From assembly GCF_000307265.1 (NCBI RefSeq), contig NZ_DF158896.1, forward strand, positions 597,209-661,208: a DNA stretch of 64,000 nucleotides, read 5' to 3'. The translations under genes and the position numbers were made by a program. This document shows, piece by piece, positions 1-7,366 of this stretch. This DNA is from Oscillibacter ruminantium GH1 (lineage in GTDB: Bacteria; Bacillota; Clostridia; Oscillospirales; Oscillospiraceae). How positions within the stretch are numbered: position 1 is the first letter of the stretch; each line of letters starts with the position of its first letter. Under the pieces are notes generated by a model, which saw only the letters and a program-made list of their open reading frames with translations, did no database searches and had not been told where the DNA came from.

Positions 1-122
1 GTGAACTTGCCGTCGATGCCAATGCGCTCGCACAGGCCCTTGGCCAGCACGACGCCGGTATCCGGGTCCATCAGCTGATACTTCAGGGAAGAACTTCCGG
101 CGTTGATGACGAGAACTTTCAT
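1..122 (-). CDS. ackA: acetate kinase, N-terminal part (runs off the window)
   Basis: Only the first 40 codons lie in the window. The reverse strand from 122 reads [19 protein letters not shown], the adenosine/phosphate-binding N-terminus typical of acetate kinase, which interconverts acetyl phosphate plus ADP with acetate plus ATP in the cytoplasm. An AGAGGAG ribosome site sits 5 bases before the ATG. The gene is divergent from tmcAL, which uses acetate as a substrate; ackA and tmcAL (ylbM) are neighbours in many Bacillota. Identity is secure for this segment, but completeness cannot be judged. Confidence 0.93.
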   Translation of the reverse strand, partial: MKVLVINAGSSSLKYQLMDPDTGVVLAKGLCERIGIDGKF

Positions 123-214
123 GGTAACTCCTCTTTCTGTGGGCGCTCTTGCAGGCGACCCCAAAATAATGTAAAATAGATCTGCTCTTTCCACGAAAGG
201 GCACACTCTATATT

Positions 215-242
215 ATTATAACAAAGAATTCCCAGGATACAA
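215..242 (-). promoter_or_regulatory. candidate sigma-A promoter of ackA
   Basis: On the reverse strand TTGTAT (237-242) and TATAAT (215-220) are separated by 16 bases, about 90 bases before the ackA ATG. The -10 matches consensus and the -35 is weak. The AT-rich block could also serve tmcAL on the other strand. Confidence 0.5.
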
Positions 243-295
243 CTGCCAATTTAACCGAATTGTCACTTTTTTGTAATGAAATCGAGGTGAAATCC

Positions 296-1504
296 ATGAA
301 GACCGCTGGTATCATAGTAGAATACAATCCGGTTCATTCCGGCCACGCTAACCAAATTGCCCAGACGCGGCGGATTTTGGGCCCGGAAAGCGGGATTGTG
401 TGCTGCATGAGCGGCTGCTGGGTTCAGAGCGCGGCCCCCGCCGTGGCCGACAAGTGGGTGCGGGCGCGGCTGGCGGTGCTGAGTGGAGCGGATCTGGTGA
501 TCGAGCTGCCAACGCCTTGGGCCGTGTCCTCGGCAGAGACATTTGCGCTGGGGGGCGTCAGTTTGTTGGCAGCCACCGGCGTGGTGACGCATCTCTGCTT
601 TGGCAGCGAGTGCGGAGAGATCGGGGCGCTGCAGTCCGTGGCGGCGTGTCTGGACTCTGAGGAGTATGCCGCTGGGCTTCGCCGCTTTCTGGATGAGGGA
701 ATGCCTTTTGCCGCCTGCCGTCAGGCTGTGGTTACCGGTCTTTTAGGCGGCGAGGCGGGGGCGCTTTTGGAAACCCCCAACAACAACCTCGGGATTGAAT
801 ACCTGCGGGCGCTGCGCCGCCTGCACGCGGAAGTTTCCCCTGTGACCGTCCGGCGGGAGGGCGCGGGGTATCACGACTGTTCTGCGGCGGATGGGACAAG
901 ATTCGTCTCCGCCACGCAGATCCGGCGCTGGCTGTCCGATGGGGAATGGGCGGCAGTTGAACCATATCTGGTCCCCGGCGAGAAGGAACTGTTACAAGCA
1001 GCGGATTTGGCGCTGCCTCCGTTTTCCAATGGAGCGGAGCGGGCCTTTTTGGCCCGACTGCGGACTATGACCCCGTCGGACTGGGCGGCGCTGCCTGACA
1101 GCGCTTCGGCGGAGGGACTTCCGGACCGTTTGACCCGCGCGGGACGAGATGCCCGGACACTGGAAGAATTTTACGAACTGGCCAAAACAAAGCGTTATCC
1201 CCATGCCCGGCTGCGGCGGCTGGTACTGTGGGCCTTTCTGGGCCTGCGGGCAAAGGACCGGCCGGAGCGGCCGCCATACCTGCGGGTGCTGGCGGTGGGT
1301 CAGCGGGGGCGGGATATTCTGCGGATCATGAAGCAGACCGCAGCCCTGCCTGTTTTGACGAAACCCGCCCATGTGCGGGAACTTGACGGGATATGTCGGC
1401 AGATTTTTGACATCGAAGTCCGGTGTACGGATTTGTACGGCCTGTGCCTGCCCCAGATTCCTCCCGGCGGACGGGAGTGGAGAGAGGGGCCGGCAATCCT
1501 CTAA
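296..1504 (+). CDS. tmcAL: tRNA(Met) cytidine acetate ligase TmcAL
   Basis: 402 residues. TmcAL activates acetate with ATP and acetylates the wobble cytidine (C34) of elongator tRNA-Met, making ac4C. The N-terminus carries the nucleotidyltransferase signature V-E-Y-N-P-V-H-S-G-H (residues 8-17), with the two histidines of the HxGH motif, followed by the CCMSGCWVQ-like segment usual for the family (formerly YlbM/DUF795). Length fits the family. I chose ATG 296 because GAGGTG (284-289) sits at the right distance; an in-frame TTG at 260 has no ribosome site. The lipoprotein gene starts 15 bases after its stop, so the two may be cotranscribed. Divergent ackA fits an acetate link. Confidence 0.93.
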   Translation: MKTAGIIVEYNPVHSGHANQIAQTRRILGPESGIVCCMSGCWVQSAAPAVADKWVRARLAVLSGADLVIELPTPWAVSSAETFALGGVSLLAATGVVTHLCFGSECGEIGALQSVAACLDSEEYAAGLRRFLDEGMPFAACRQAVVTGLLGGEAGALLETPNNNLGIEYLRALRRLHAEVSPVTVRREGAGYHDCSAADGTRFVSATQIRRWLSDGEWAAVEPYLVPGEKELLQAADLALPPFSNGAERAFLARLRTMTPSDWAALPDSASAEGLPDRLTRAGRDARTLEEFYELAKTKRYPHARLRRLVLWAFLGLRAKDRPERPPYLRVLAVGQRGRDILRIMKQTAALPVLTKPAHVRELDGICRQIFDIEVRCTDLYGLCLPQIPPGGREWREGPAIL

Positions 1505-1519
1505 AAAAGGAGAAAATTT

Positions 1520-2428
1520 ATGCAGAAACGGATTCTGCCCGCGCTGGCACTTTCGCTGGCGCTTCTCAGCGGCTGTGCCGATGCAGCGGCTGCTGCCAGA
1601 GCTGCGATGTCGCCGGTCGGAGGTTCCACCGGCGCGCTGGGTGCCGCCAATGTGGTGGCCTCGGCGGCGGAGGAGCTGGACTTTGTGCTCAAGAGCGAAG
1701 AGAAGTCCGACCAATACACCACGGACGACGGCATAGCGCTTGCCGCGTATCAGTACACGATTCCGGTCCTGCGGGTGGAAACGCAGGACGGCCAAATCCT
1801 GAAGACTGCCGCTACTGCGGCGCAGAAGCAGGCGCTGGATGTAGCCACCGCCTTTAACGAGAATTTTACCAACTGGGTGGAAAGTACGGACTTTTCGGGC
1901 TTTTTTAATTGGGCGCAGGAAGACTACGCACTGCGCAAGGAGGAGGGGCAAAGCTGGGAAACGCCTTATGACGAGGAATTCACCTATACCTTCTGGCGTT
2001 CAGATCGGCTTATCAGCGTGGCGGGAGAATACTACAGCTACACAGGTGGCGTACATCCCAACACGGTGCTGCTGGGCTGGAACTTTGACTTGCAGACAGG
2101 CCGGTTTATCCATCCGGCGGTGCTGGGCGCGGATTCTGAGGAATTGCAAACGGCGGTAACAGCGGAGATCATCCGTCAAGCCGACCAGAGGGCCATAGAG
2201 GGCGGATACGCACCCACGGAGATGTACTGGGAGGATTATCAGGATATTGCCGCGCGGTGGCCCGATTATGCGGTGGCCTTTTCGGATGGGGGGATGACGG
2301 TGACGTTTTCCGCCTATGAGATGGCGTCCTACGCCGCAGGACCCCAGACCTTTGAGATTGACCTCGACTTTTTGAAGCCTTATCTGAGCGAGGACGGGCG
2401 CGCCCTGCTGGGCATCCCAGAGGAATAA
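1520..2428 (+). CDS. lipoprotein with DUF3298/RsiV-like domain
   Basis: 302 residues. The first 19 residues are a lipoprotein signal peptide ending L-L-S-G-C with C19 as the lipidation site, so the protein should sit on the outer face of the membrane. The middle and C-terminal part (about 50-300) resembles DUF4163/DUF3298 proteins: the core segment Y-Y-S-Y-T-G-G-V-H-P-N (about residues 170-180) is the hallmark of this RsiV/PdaC-type fold. Some relatives bind lysozyme or act as anti-sigma sensors, but nothing here shows such a role and there is no sigma factor neighbour. A ribosome site AAGGAG precedes the ATG. A strong terminator follows. Confidence 0.75.
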   Translation: MQKRILPALALSLALLSGCADAAAAARAAMSPVGGSTGALGAANVVASAAEELDFVLKSEEKSDQYTTDDGIALAAYQYTIPVLRVETQDGQILKTAATAAQKQALDVATAFNENFTNWVESTDFSGFFNWAQEDYALRKEEGQSWETPYDEEFTYTFWRSDRLISVAGEYYSYTGGVHPNTVLLGWNFDLQTGRFIHPAVLGADSEELQTAVTAEIIRQADQRAIEGGYAPTEMYWEDYQDIAARWPDYAVAFSDGGMTVTFSAYEMASYAAGPQTFEIDLDFLKPYLSEDGRALLGIPEE

Positions 2429-2433
2429 CAAGC

Positions 2434-2465
2434 ATCCGCCGCCGTTTTTTGGCGGCGGATTTTTT
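2434..2465 (+). terminator. intrinsic terminator after the DUF3298 lipoprotein
   Basis: Perfect 10-base inverted repeat ATCCGCCGCC / GGCGGCGGAT (2434-2443 and 2451-2460) followed by a T-run. It ends the tmcAL-lipoprotein unit and isolates it from the PadR promoter that starts three bases later. Confidence 0.85.
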
Positions 2466-2467
2466 GC

Positions 2468-2516
2468 TTGACACACCTAGAGATACGAGGTATATTGAGC
2501 ATAGACACTCGAGGTA
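2468..2516 (+). promoter_or_regulatory. promoter and probable PadR operator
   Basis: TTGACA (2468-2473), 17-base spacer and TATATT (2491-2496) form a near-consensus promoter. The spacer is occupied by an imperfect dyad with ACCT (2475-2478) and AGGT (2488-2491) arms. The heptamer CGAGGTA occurs at 2486-2492 and again at 2510-2516, 24 bases apart. A dyad inside the core promoter of a PadR gene suggests autorepression (inference). Confidence 0.7.
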
Positions 2517-2554
2517 ATTTGCACGGATGATTGCGTTTAAACAGGAGGCGCTAT

Positions 2555-2896
2555 ATGGAAAAGAAGCAGAATATAGAACATACCCGGCTGTTGGTGCTGT
2601 CCTTGCTGGCGGGAAAGGATCTATACGGATATCAGATGATTGAGGAGCTTTCACGCCGCTCAAACCGCACCTTTGAGATGAAGGAAGGGACGCTGTATCC
2701 CGTTCTCCATGGGCTGGAGCGGGATGGGGCGGTGGAGGCCTACATGCAGGAAGCGCCCACGGGCCGAATGCGGAAGTATTACCACCTGACGAAAAAGGGC
2801 GGCGCATTGCTGAAAGCTGAGGAGGAGAAGTGGCAGACCTATTCCGGCGCGGTGAACGCGGTGCTGCGTTCCGGCGCGGGCCTTGCCCCCGCGTGA
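2555..2896 (+). CDS. PadR family transcriptional regulator
   Basis: 113 residues, a winged-helix DNA-binding protein with little beyond the wHTH fold. PadR signatures are visible: L-L-V-L-S-L-L-A near residue 12, G-Y-Q-M-I-E-E-L for the second helix, the M-K-E-G-T-L-Y-P-V-L-H recognition helix, and R-K-Y-Y-H-L-T-K-K-G in the wing. ATG 2555 has AGGAGG seven bases upstream. The HAAS-type membrane protein starts 10 bases after its stop, the standard PadR-HAAS arrangement. It probably represses its own operon through the dyad at 2475-2491. The ligand is unknown. Confidence 0.9.
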   Translation: MEKKQNIEHTRLLVLSLLAGKDLYGYQMIEELSRRSNRTFEMKEGTLYPVLHGLERDGAVEAYMQEAPTGRMRKYYHLTKKGGALLKAEEEKWQTYSGAVNAVLRSGAGLAPA

Positions 2897-2906
2897 GGGA
2901 CGGGCC

Positions 2907-3650
2907 ATGGACGAGAGAGAATTCTGCGACCGGGTGCTGGCGCGGCTCCGCCACGCGACGCGGACGGAAAAAGCCGCTGTCCGGGCGGAGCTGGAGGGCC
3001 ACATAGAGGATCGCGCCGAAGCGTTAACGAAAGCCGGGTATGACCATGAGGCGGCCATGGCGCGGGCGGCGGAGGTGATGGGCAATCCGGAGGAGATCGG
3101 CGGAGCGCTGGATAAGCAGTATCCGCTGGGCTGGCTGATCCTCAGCCGGGTGAGTTTGATTTTTTCGATTTTGCTGGCGGTTTCCCTTGTTACTTCTCTG
3201 CACAGTGTGGCGGAGCTGCGGGACAGTGTGGAGGCTCGTACCAACCCTGCGGCAGGGCTGCGCAGCGGTTCTGTCACCGGGACGTATATTTACTCAGTGG
3301 ATCTGCGGGCCGATGTGGGCAACGACGTTCTGCGGGTTTTTCAGCTGGGGCTGACGCTGCGGCCAGATGGGCAAACCGGAGTTGCCAGCGTGGCGCTGTG
3401 CAATTACGATCAGAATGTGTTCGGGGCCGCATCCCAGATTTTAATCGACAATACGACCTATGAGACGGAATCCGGCGGAGAACTGATGCCGGCAGGCGGC
3501 AGCGGCGGAGGCGGTTCCGGCGCGCAGTACTGGGTGGCGGATGGAATTGATGTCAGCCGGACAGACGAATATCTGGCGGTGTGCTACGACCGCTTCGGAG
3601 AGACGGCCCGGTTGGAAGTGCCGCTGGATTGGGAGGGGATGCTGTCATGA
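2907..3650 (+). CDS. HAAS/DUF1700-type membrane protein paired with PadR
   Basis: 247 residues. Residues 1-75 are a charged helical domain with the E-L-E-G-H-I-E-D-R and G-N-P-E-E-I-G motifs of the HAAS/DUF1700 (permease-prefix) family. One strong membrane segment follows at about 76-97, then an extracytoplasmic beta-rich region with a glycine-rich stretch near 200. The family is normally encoded directly after a PadR regulator and is thought to sense envelope state, though its biochemical role is not established. ATG 2907 has GAGGGA upstream. The stop overlaps the next start in an ATGA junction, indicating translational coupling. Confidence 0.75.
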   Translation: MDEREFCDRVLARLRHATRTEKAAVRAELEGHIEDRAEALTKAGYDHEAAMARAAEVMGNPEEIGGALDKQYPLGWLILSRVSLIFSILLAVSLVTSLHSVAELRDSVEARTNPAAGLRSGSVTGTYIYSVDLRADVGNDVLRVFQLGLTLRPDGQTGVASVALCNYDQNVFGAASQILIDNTTYETESGGELMPAGGSGGGGSGAQYWVADGIDVSRTDEYLAVCYDRFGETARLEVPLDWEGMLS

Positions 3651-4348
3651 AAAAAGCAAAGGAACAGACCATCCCCACACGAAAGCGCAAAGCGCTCCGC
3701 CGCACCGCTGTTTTTCTGGCGTTATTGGCGCTCGGCGGACTGTTCAGCTATGGCCGTGCATTTCCTGCGAGGGCGGTCCGCTATACAGAGGAAACCTACA
3801 ATATCGGACGGACGCAGGTGGTGAAGCGTCTGCTGCCGCCGAAGGAATTGAAACTGGGGACCGCGCTCTTTTATCTGACCGAGAACGAACATGCTCTATT
3901 GGTCAGCGCTGTGCGATTCTATCCGCTGTACGGCTGGGTGGACGCTGGCGGTGGGTTTGTGGACTGTGCCAAAGACGCGCCCATCCATGTGGGCGCGTGG
4001 AGTGTCTCCCGGATGGGAAACGAGAACGACAAGGGGGTGCAATACCTCTTTGGCCGAATCGACGATCCAGCGGTGTCTTCCATCAATGTACGGGTCTGCT
4101 GGCGGGACTTCAACGTTGAAGAAGAAGTTTACAACACGGCGTTCATCGTTGCAACAGCTGCGGAAGATTGGACACAGAAGGATGGAAAGCGGTATTTTGT
4201 CTGTCAGTACGATGGGGACTGGAAACCGTTTCAGGATACTTACCACTCGTCGATGTATTACTTTTCCGACGCGTTGGACGCCGAGGGTCGTGTCCTTTAT
4301 ACCCAGTCCCATGAGGAGACGGGCATCGGTTCGTCGGCACTCGGCTGA
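3647..4348 (+). CDS. membrane-anchored protein of unknown function
   Basis: 233 residues. A basic N-terminus (residues 1-20) precedes one hydrophobic segment (about 20-38), giving a type II anchored protein with an outside domain. The rest is soluble and ends in a hydrophilic tail, and I recognise no domain. It overlaps the preceding HAAS gene by 4 bases (ATGA), so it belongs to the PadR operon, and a terminator lies 14 bases after its stop. It is probably the effector or partner of the HAAS protein; no function is assigned. Confidence 0.7.
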   Translation: MKKAKEQTIPTRKRKALRRTAVFLALLALGGLFSYGRAFPARAVRYTEETYNIGRTQVVKRLLPPKELKLGTALFYLTENEHALLVSAVRFYPLYGWVDAGGGFVDCAKDAPIHVGAWSVSRMGNENDKGVQYLFGRIDDPAVSSINVRVCWRDFNVEEEVYNTAFIVATAAEDWTQKDGKRYFVCQYDGDWKPFQDTYHSSMYYFSDALDAEGRVLYTQSHEETGIGSSALG

Positions 4349-4361
4349 CCGTATAGGCGCA

Positions 4362-4401
4362 CAAAACCGGAGGGCCGCATTTGCGGTGTCCTCCGGTTTT
4401 G
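4362..4401. terminator. bidirectional terminator between convergent operons
   Basis: Perfect 12-base inverted repeat CAAAACCGGAGG / CCTCCGGTTTTG (4362-4373, 4390-4401) with A/T tracts on both flanks. It lies between the PadR operon and the minus-strand operon that ends at 4434. Confidence 0.8.
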
Positions 4402-4433
4402 CTGTGCGCGGAGCATTGCTCCGAGCCGCTTGG

Positions 4434-5474
4434 TTATCCTTTCAGCTGATGCAGAAGGTTTTCGGCAAACTTGTCCAGCCGCTCCTCGATGCCCGGCAGT
4501 TTCATTGCCGCGCCTGCGTCGTTGGCGGTTTCCAGCATACAAAAGCCGGGCGGCAGATAGAATCCCTTGTTCATGCAAAGCGCGCCCACCAGCTGCCGCG
4601 CCACGATATCTCCCCCGGAGTATCCGGACACCACGATGCCAAACAGCGCTTTGCCGGAAAAACTGGTGGTGCGATACAGCGCCGTCAGCCGGTTGATCGC
4701 CGCCGTCAGGTTGGCGGACACCGCATCGTTGTAATTGGGACAGAGGAGAATCACACCGTCCGCCTGCCGGACGGCGGGGTACACATTCTCCACGATCACG
4801 CCGCCGTAAAAGCACCCGCCCTTTTCCCCGAAGTGGAGGCAGGCAGTGTAGGGACAGCCTCGGCAGTCCTCCAGCGTGCCGTTGCGAAGGCCGATCTCCG
4901 TGACGGTGCAGGCGTCTCCCAGCCGTTTTCGGACAGCGCCCCAGAGTGCCAGCGTGTTGGATGTGGCGTGGTTGGAGGCGTGAAGTACCAAGAGATTCGG
5001 CTTTTCCAGCCTTGGCGGAGAGAAGTCTAAAATCCGTCCCGCCAGATTCCGAACAGCCAGATGGTAGGCCGTCTCCAGATCGCAGTCCGCCAACTTCGCC
5101 TGAACGGCAAAGTTGGCGAGGGACCCAATGGCCTCCACCAGTGGACGGCCCGGAAAGGTGCAGCCCGCCATGTTGGCCGCCAGCACCAGTTCTCGGGCCG
5201 CGGCTTTCGTGTAAAGGTCCCCCGGCCCGTCCACCATCACGCCGCCCACGCATCCGTACAGACAACCCGGATGGGTACGCAAAAAGGCCAGCAGGTCATA
5301 GTATTCATGATTCACGCCGCTCTCGTCCAGCGGTACGGCGAATAAAATTGCCCGGTTTTCCAACGGCCCGTCCAGCCGAGTCAGGATTTCACAGGGAATG
5401 CCGTTCAGACCCGCCCGCAGCGCCAGCGCGTACCGCTGCGATGCGGTTTTGCCAGGACAAATCAGGGTCAGCAT
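4434..5474 (-). CDS. flavodoxin-like NAD(P)H-dependent oxidoreductase with cysteine-rich insert
   Basis: 346 residues. The C-terminal half (about 165-330) has an FMN_red/flavodoxin fold: L-L-V-L-H-A-S (phosphate loop position), L-L-C-P-N-Y-N-D-A-V-S-A-N-L and the V-V-S-G-Y-S-G-G-D segment. After the second strand there is a cysteine cluster C-R-G-C-P-Y-T-A-C followed by G-G-C, as in iron-sulfur flavoproteins and related reductases. The N-terminal 150 residues form an extra domain I do not recognise. It is the last gene of a four-gene minus-strand operon, starting 12 bases after the dehydrogenase-like gene. Redox role with FMN is likely; substrate unknown. Confidence 0.78.
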   Translation of the reverse strand: MLTLICPGKTASQRYALALRAGLNGIPCEILTRLDGPLENRAILFAVPLDESGVNHEYYDLLAFLRTHPGCLYGCVGGVMVDGPGDLYTKAAARELVLAANMAGCTFPGRPLVEAIGSLANFAVQAKLADCDLETAYHLAVRNLAGRILDFSPPRLEKPNLLVLHASNHATSNTLALWGAVRKRLGDACTVTEIGLRNGTLEDCRGCPYTACLHFGEKGGCFYGGVIVENVYPAVRQADGVILLCPNYNDAVSANLTAAINRLTALYRTTSFSGKALFGIVVSGYSGGDIVARQLVGALCMNKGFYLPPGFCMLETANDAGAAMKLPGIEERLDKFAENLLHQLKG

Positions 5475-5486
5475 ACGCCCATCTCC

Positions 5487-6734
5487 TTATAAAATTGCTT
5501 TCAGTGTTGTTTCCGTCTCTTTCAAGCGCTGAAACAGTTCGTCCGGCAGGTTCAGAGATTCCGTCTCCAATCCGTTGGCAGTATAACGATTCCTCACGCC
5601 GAACCAAACGCCCCCAAGGCACACGGACCCGCAATGCCACTCCCCTCGTAATGTGAGCAGCAGCTGCATGGCCCCGGAGGAGACGGCGGGGGCGACAAAG
5701 GGCTTGAACCCCAGCTCCCGGATGCGGAGGTTAGCGGTTTTCACCTGCTTTGTCAGCTCCTGAGAGATTTGGTCGTCATATTTTTTGATGGAATTTGCAA
5801 TCACCAGCCCATTCCCGTGGGGGCCGAAGCTGCGCCCGTCCGTAAGAAAAGTGAGATAGCGGAGATCGGTCTGGGCCAGAGCCGCGGCTCTGGCGTTCAT
5901 CACGCCCAGTCCAAAACCCTGCACCTGCTCGGCCAGCAGTCCCTTTCCGTCCCACTGTCCATCCTCTCCGGCGTTGGAGGCGAAATATGCCGCTTTGCAC
6001 AGTGGGTCCACTGGGTCGGACAGCACCGCGAACAGCCCGTCAAACTTGGCCTTGCGGGCCTGCCGGGCATAGGATTCCACCAGCGGGCGGTTGGCGGCGA
6101 ACTGGGCCATCCGTACGTCCTGCACCGAACTTCCCACCGCCGGAACGGATTTCGCAGCGGCAAATAAGAACACATCGCAGTCGAAAAGCCGCTCGGGAAG
6201 CACAGCCTCCACCTTCGGCAGCGACTCGTATTCCCACGGCCACGAAATCTGGCTCATCTCCGCCACCCACCGGGCCACCGTGTTCTCGTTCAGATCACAG
6301 ATGCCGATGGAGCCGATGCACTCGCCGCCCAGCAGCTTCAGCGCCGTCAGCAGGATGCCGCCCACATCGCCCACCGCCAGCAGGTTTACCCGCTTTCTGA
6401 TGGGCCGCCGCCGATTCGCGTTTGCCGCAATCTCTTCCCAGCGGGGATGGCGGAAGTTGATGGCCCGCAGTTCTCCAGCCTCCAGCCGGTGACGGATGTC
6501 TTCCGGCAGGTCGGGAACAGGCGCTTCGATACGGCGGCTGTCCAGCCATTCCACGCCGTCCGTTTTGGCGGTGAGATGGCGGGGGTCTGTGACCAGAAAG
6601 CTGGCCCGGCGGTTTTCCGGCGGACGGTTGATGAGAAACGTCACCTCCTCATCCGTTCGCGGCGGTGAGCAGGAGAGCAGCGCGAGGCTTTCCAACGCCG
6701 CGTATTTTTTGTTTTGGTAGGTGTAGTAATACAT
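5487..6734 (-). CDS. lactate/malate dehydrogenase family oxidoreductase of unknown specificity
   Basis: 415 residues, longer than classical LDH because of about 110 extra N-terminal residues. The Rossmann core starts near residue 115 with N-L-L-A-V-G-D-V-G-G and ends strand 2 with I-C-D-L-N-E, placing an aspartate for NAD ribose. Later motifs correspond to LDH landmarks: L-S-D-P-V-D-P for the NPVD loop, M-N-A-R for the substrate arginine, and F-G-P-H-G-N for the catalytic histidine. The active site therefore looks intact although overall similarity is low. ATG 6734 has GGAGAGG upstream. It sits 4 bases after the membrane protein gene in the operon of the 1606-residue protein. Confidence 0.7.
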   Translation of the reverse strand: MYYYTYQNKKYAALESLALLSCSPPRTDEEVTFLINRPPENRRASFLVTDPRHLTAKTDGVEWLDSRRIEAPVPDLPEDIRHRLEAGELRAINFRHPRWEEIAANANRRRPIRKRVNLLAVGDVGGILLTALKLLGGECIGSIGICDLNENTVARWVAEMSQISWPWEYESLPKVEAVLPERLFDCDVFLFAAAKSVPAVGSSVQDVRMAQFAANRPLVESYARQARKAKFDGLFAVLSDPVDPLCKAAYFASNAGEDGQWDGKGLLAEQVQGFGLGVMNARAAALAQTDLRYLTFLTDGRSFGPHGNGLVIANSIKKYDDQISQELTKQVKTANLRIRELGFKPFVAPAVSSGAMQLLLTLRGEWHCGSVCLGGVWFGVRNRYTANGLETESLNLPDELFQRLKETETTLKAIL

Positions 6735-6738
6735 GCAA

Positions 6739-7362
6739 TCAATCCTCTCCGTAAGGAAGTAGCTCAACCGGCGCGTCATCCGCCCGGGTATACAGCCTTC
6801 CGTCCTTGGAATAAAAGGTTTCGTTATCCGCGTCGCAGTCCACCCGATAATGCACGCGCCAGATGGCGCCGGCGCCCGACTGCTCTCGATAGAGCGTGTT
6901 CGCTGCCGCCGTGGGAATGGAGGACAGGCATGCTCCCAGATGGAGACTGACGGTCAAGTCCCGCACCGGTGCGGTGGGATACTGCTCCTGTATCTGCTCC
7001 AGCAGATCAAAGCCACTGGACTGTCCTCCTCCTCCGCCCATTGGCAGCAAGGGGCCGAAGCCGCTGGGTACATCTCTGCTAAAAAAACCACCCAGCTTTG
7101 TGATGCGGAGGGTTCTGGAAGAATGGGAAAGTTTCACGGTGTCCGGAATGACAACAGAGATCTCGGATGCCTTTCCGTCCCATTCAAAACCGGCGACAAA
7201 GACACGGCCGCTCATATAGTTTGGGCAATAGTGTATACCCCCAATGTGTTCGGAGTGCTCGACATGATAGAAAAACGCGCTGTCCCGGTTGATGAAAAGG
7301 ATCGCCAGCAGGATCACTGCGGCTCCCGCCAGCAGGCAGATCACAAGCCGTCGTTTCCTCAC
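6739..7362 (-). CDS. membrane-anchored protein of unknown function
   Basis: 207 residues with a GTG start. A basic N-terminus and one hydrophobic helix (about residues 5-24) anchor it, and the remainder is extracytoplasmic with a run of five glycines near residue 111. I recognise no domain. It begins 4 bases after the stop of the 1606-residue protein and ends 4 bases before the dehydrogenase-like gene, so it is part of the same transcript. It shares its general layout (short anchor, beta-rich outside domain) with the 233-residue protein at 3647-4348, but I could not establish homology by eye. Confidence 0.65.
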   Translation of the reverse strand: MRKRRLVICLLAGAAVILLAILFINRDSAFFYHVEHSEHIGGIHYCPNYMSGRVFVAGFEWDGKASEISVVIPDTVKLSHSSRTLRITKLGGFFSRDVPSGFGPLLPMGGGGGQSSGFDLLEQIQEQYPTAPVRDLTVSLHLGACLSSIPTAAANTLYREQSGAGAIWRVHYRVDCDADNETFYSKDGRLYTRADDAPVELLPYGED

Positions 7363-7366
7363 GGTT

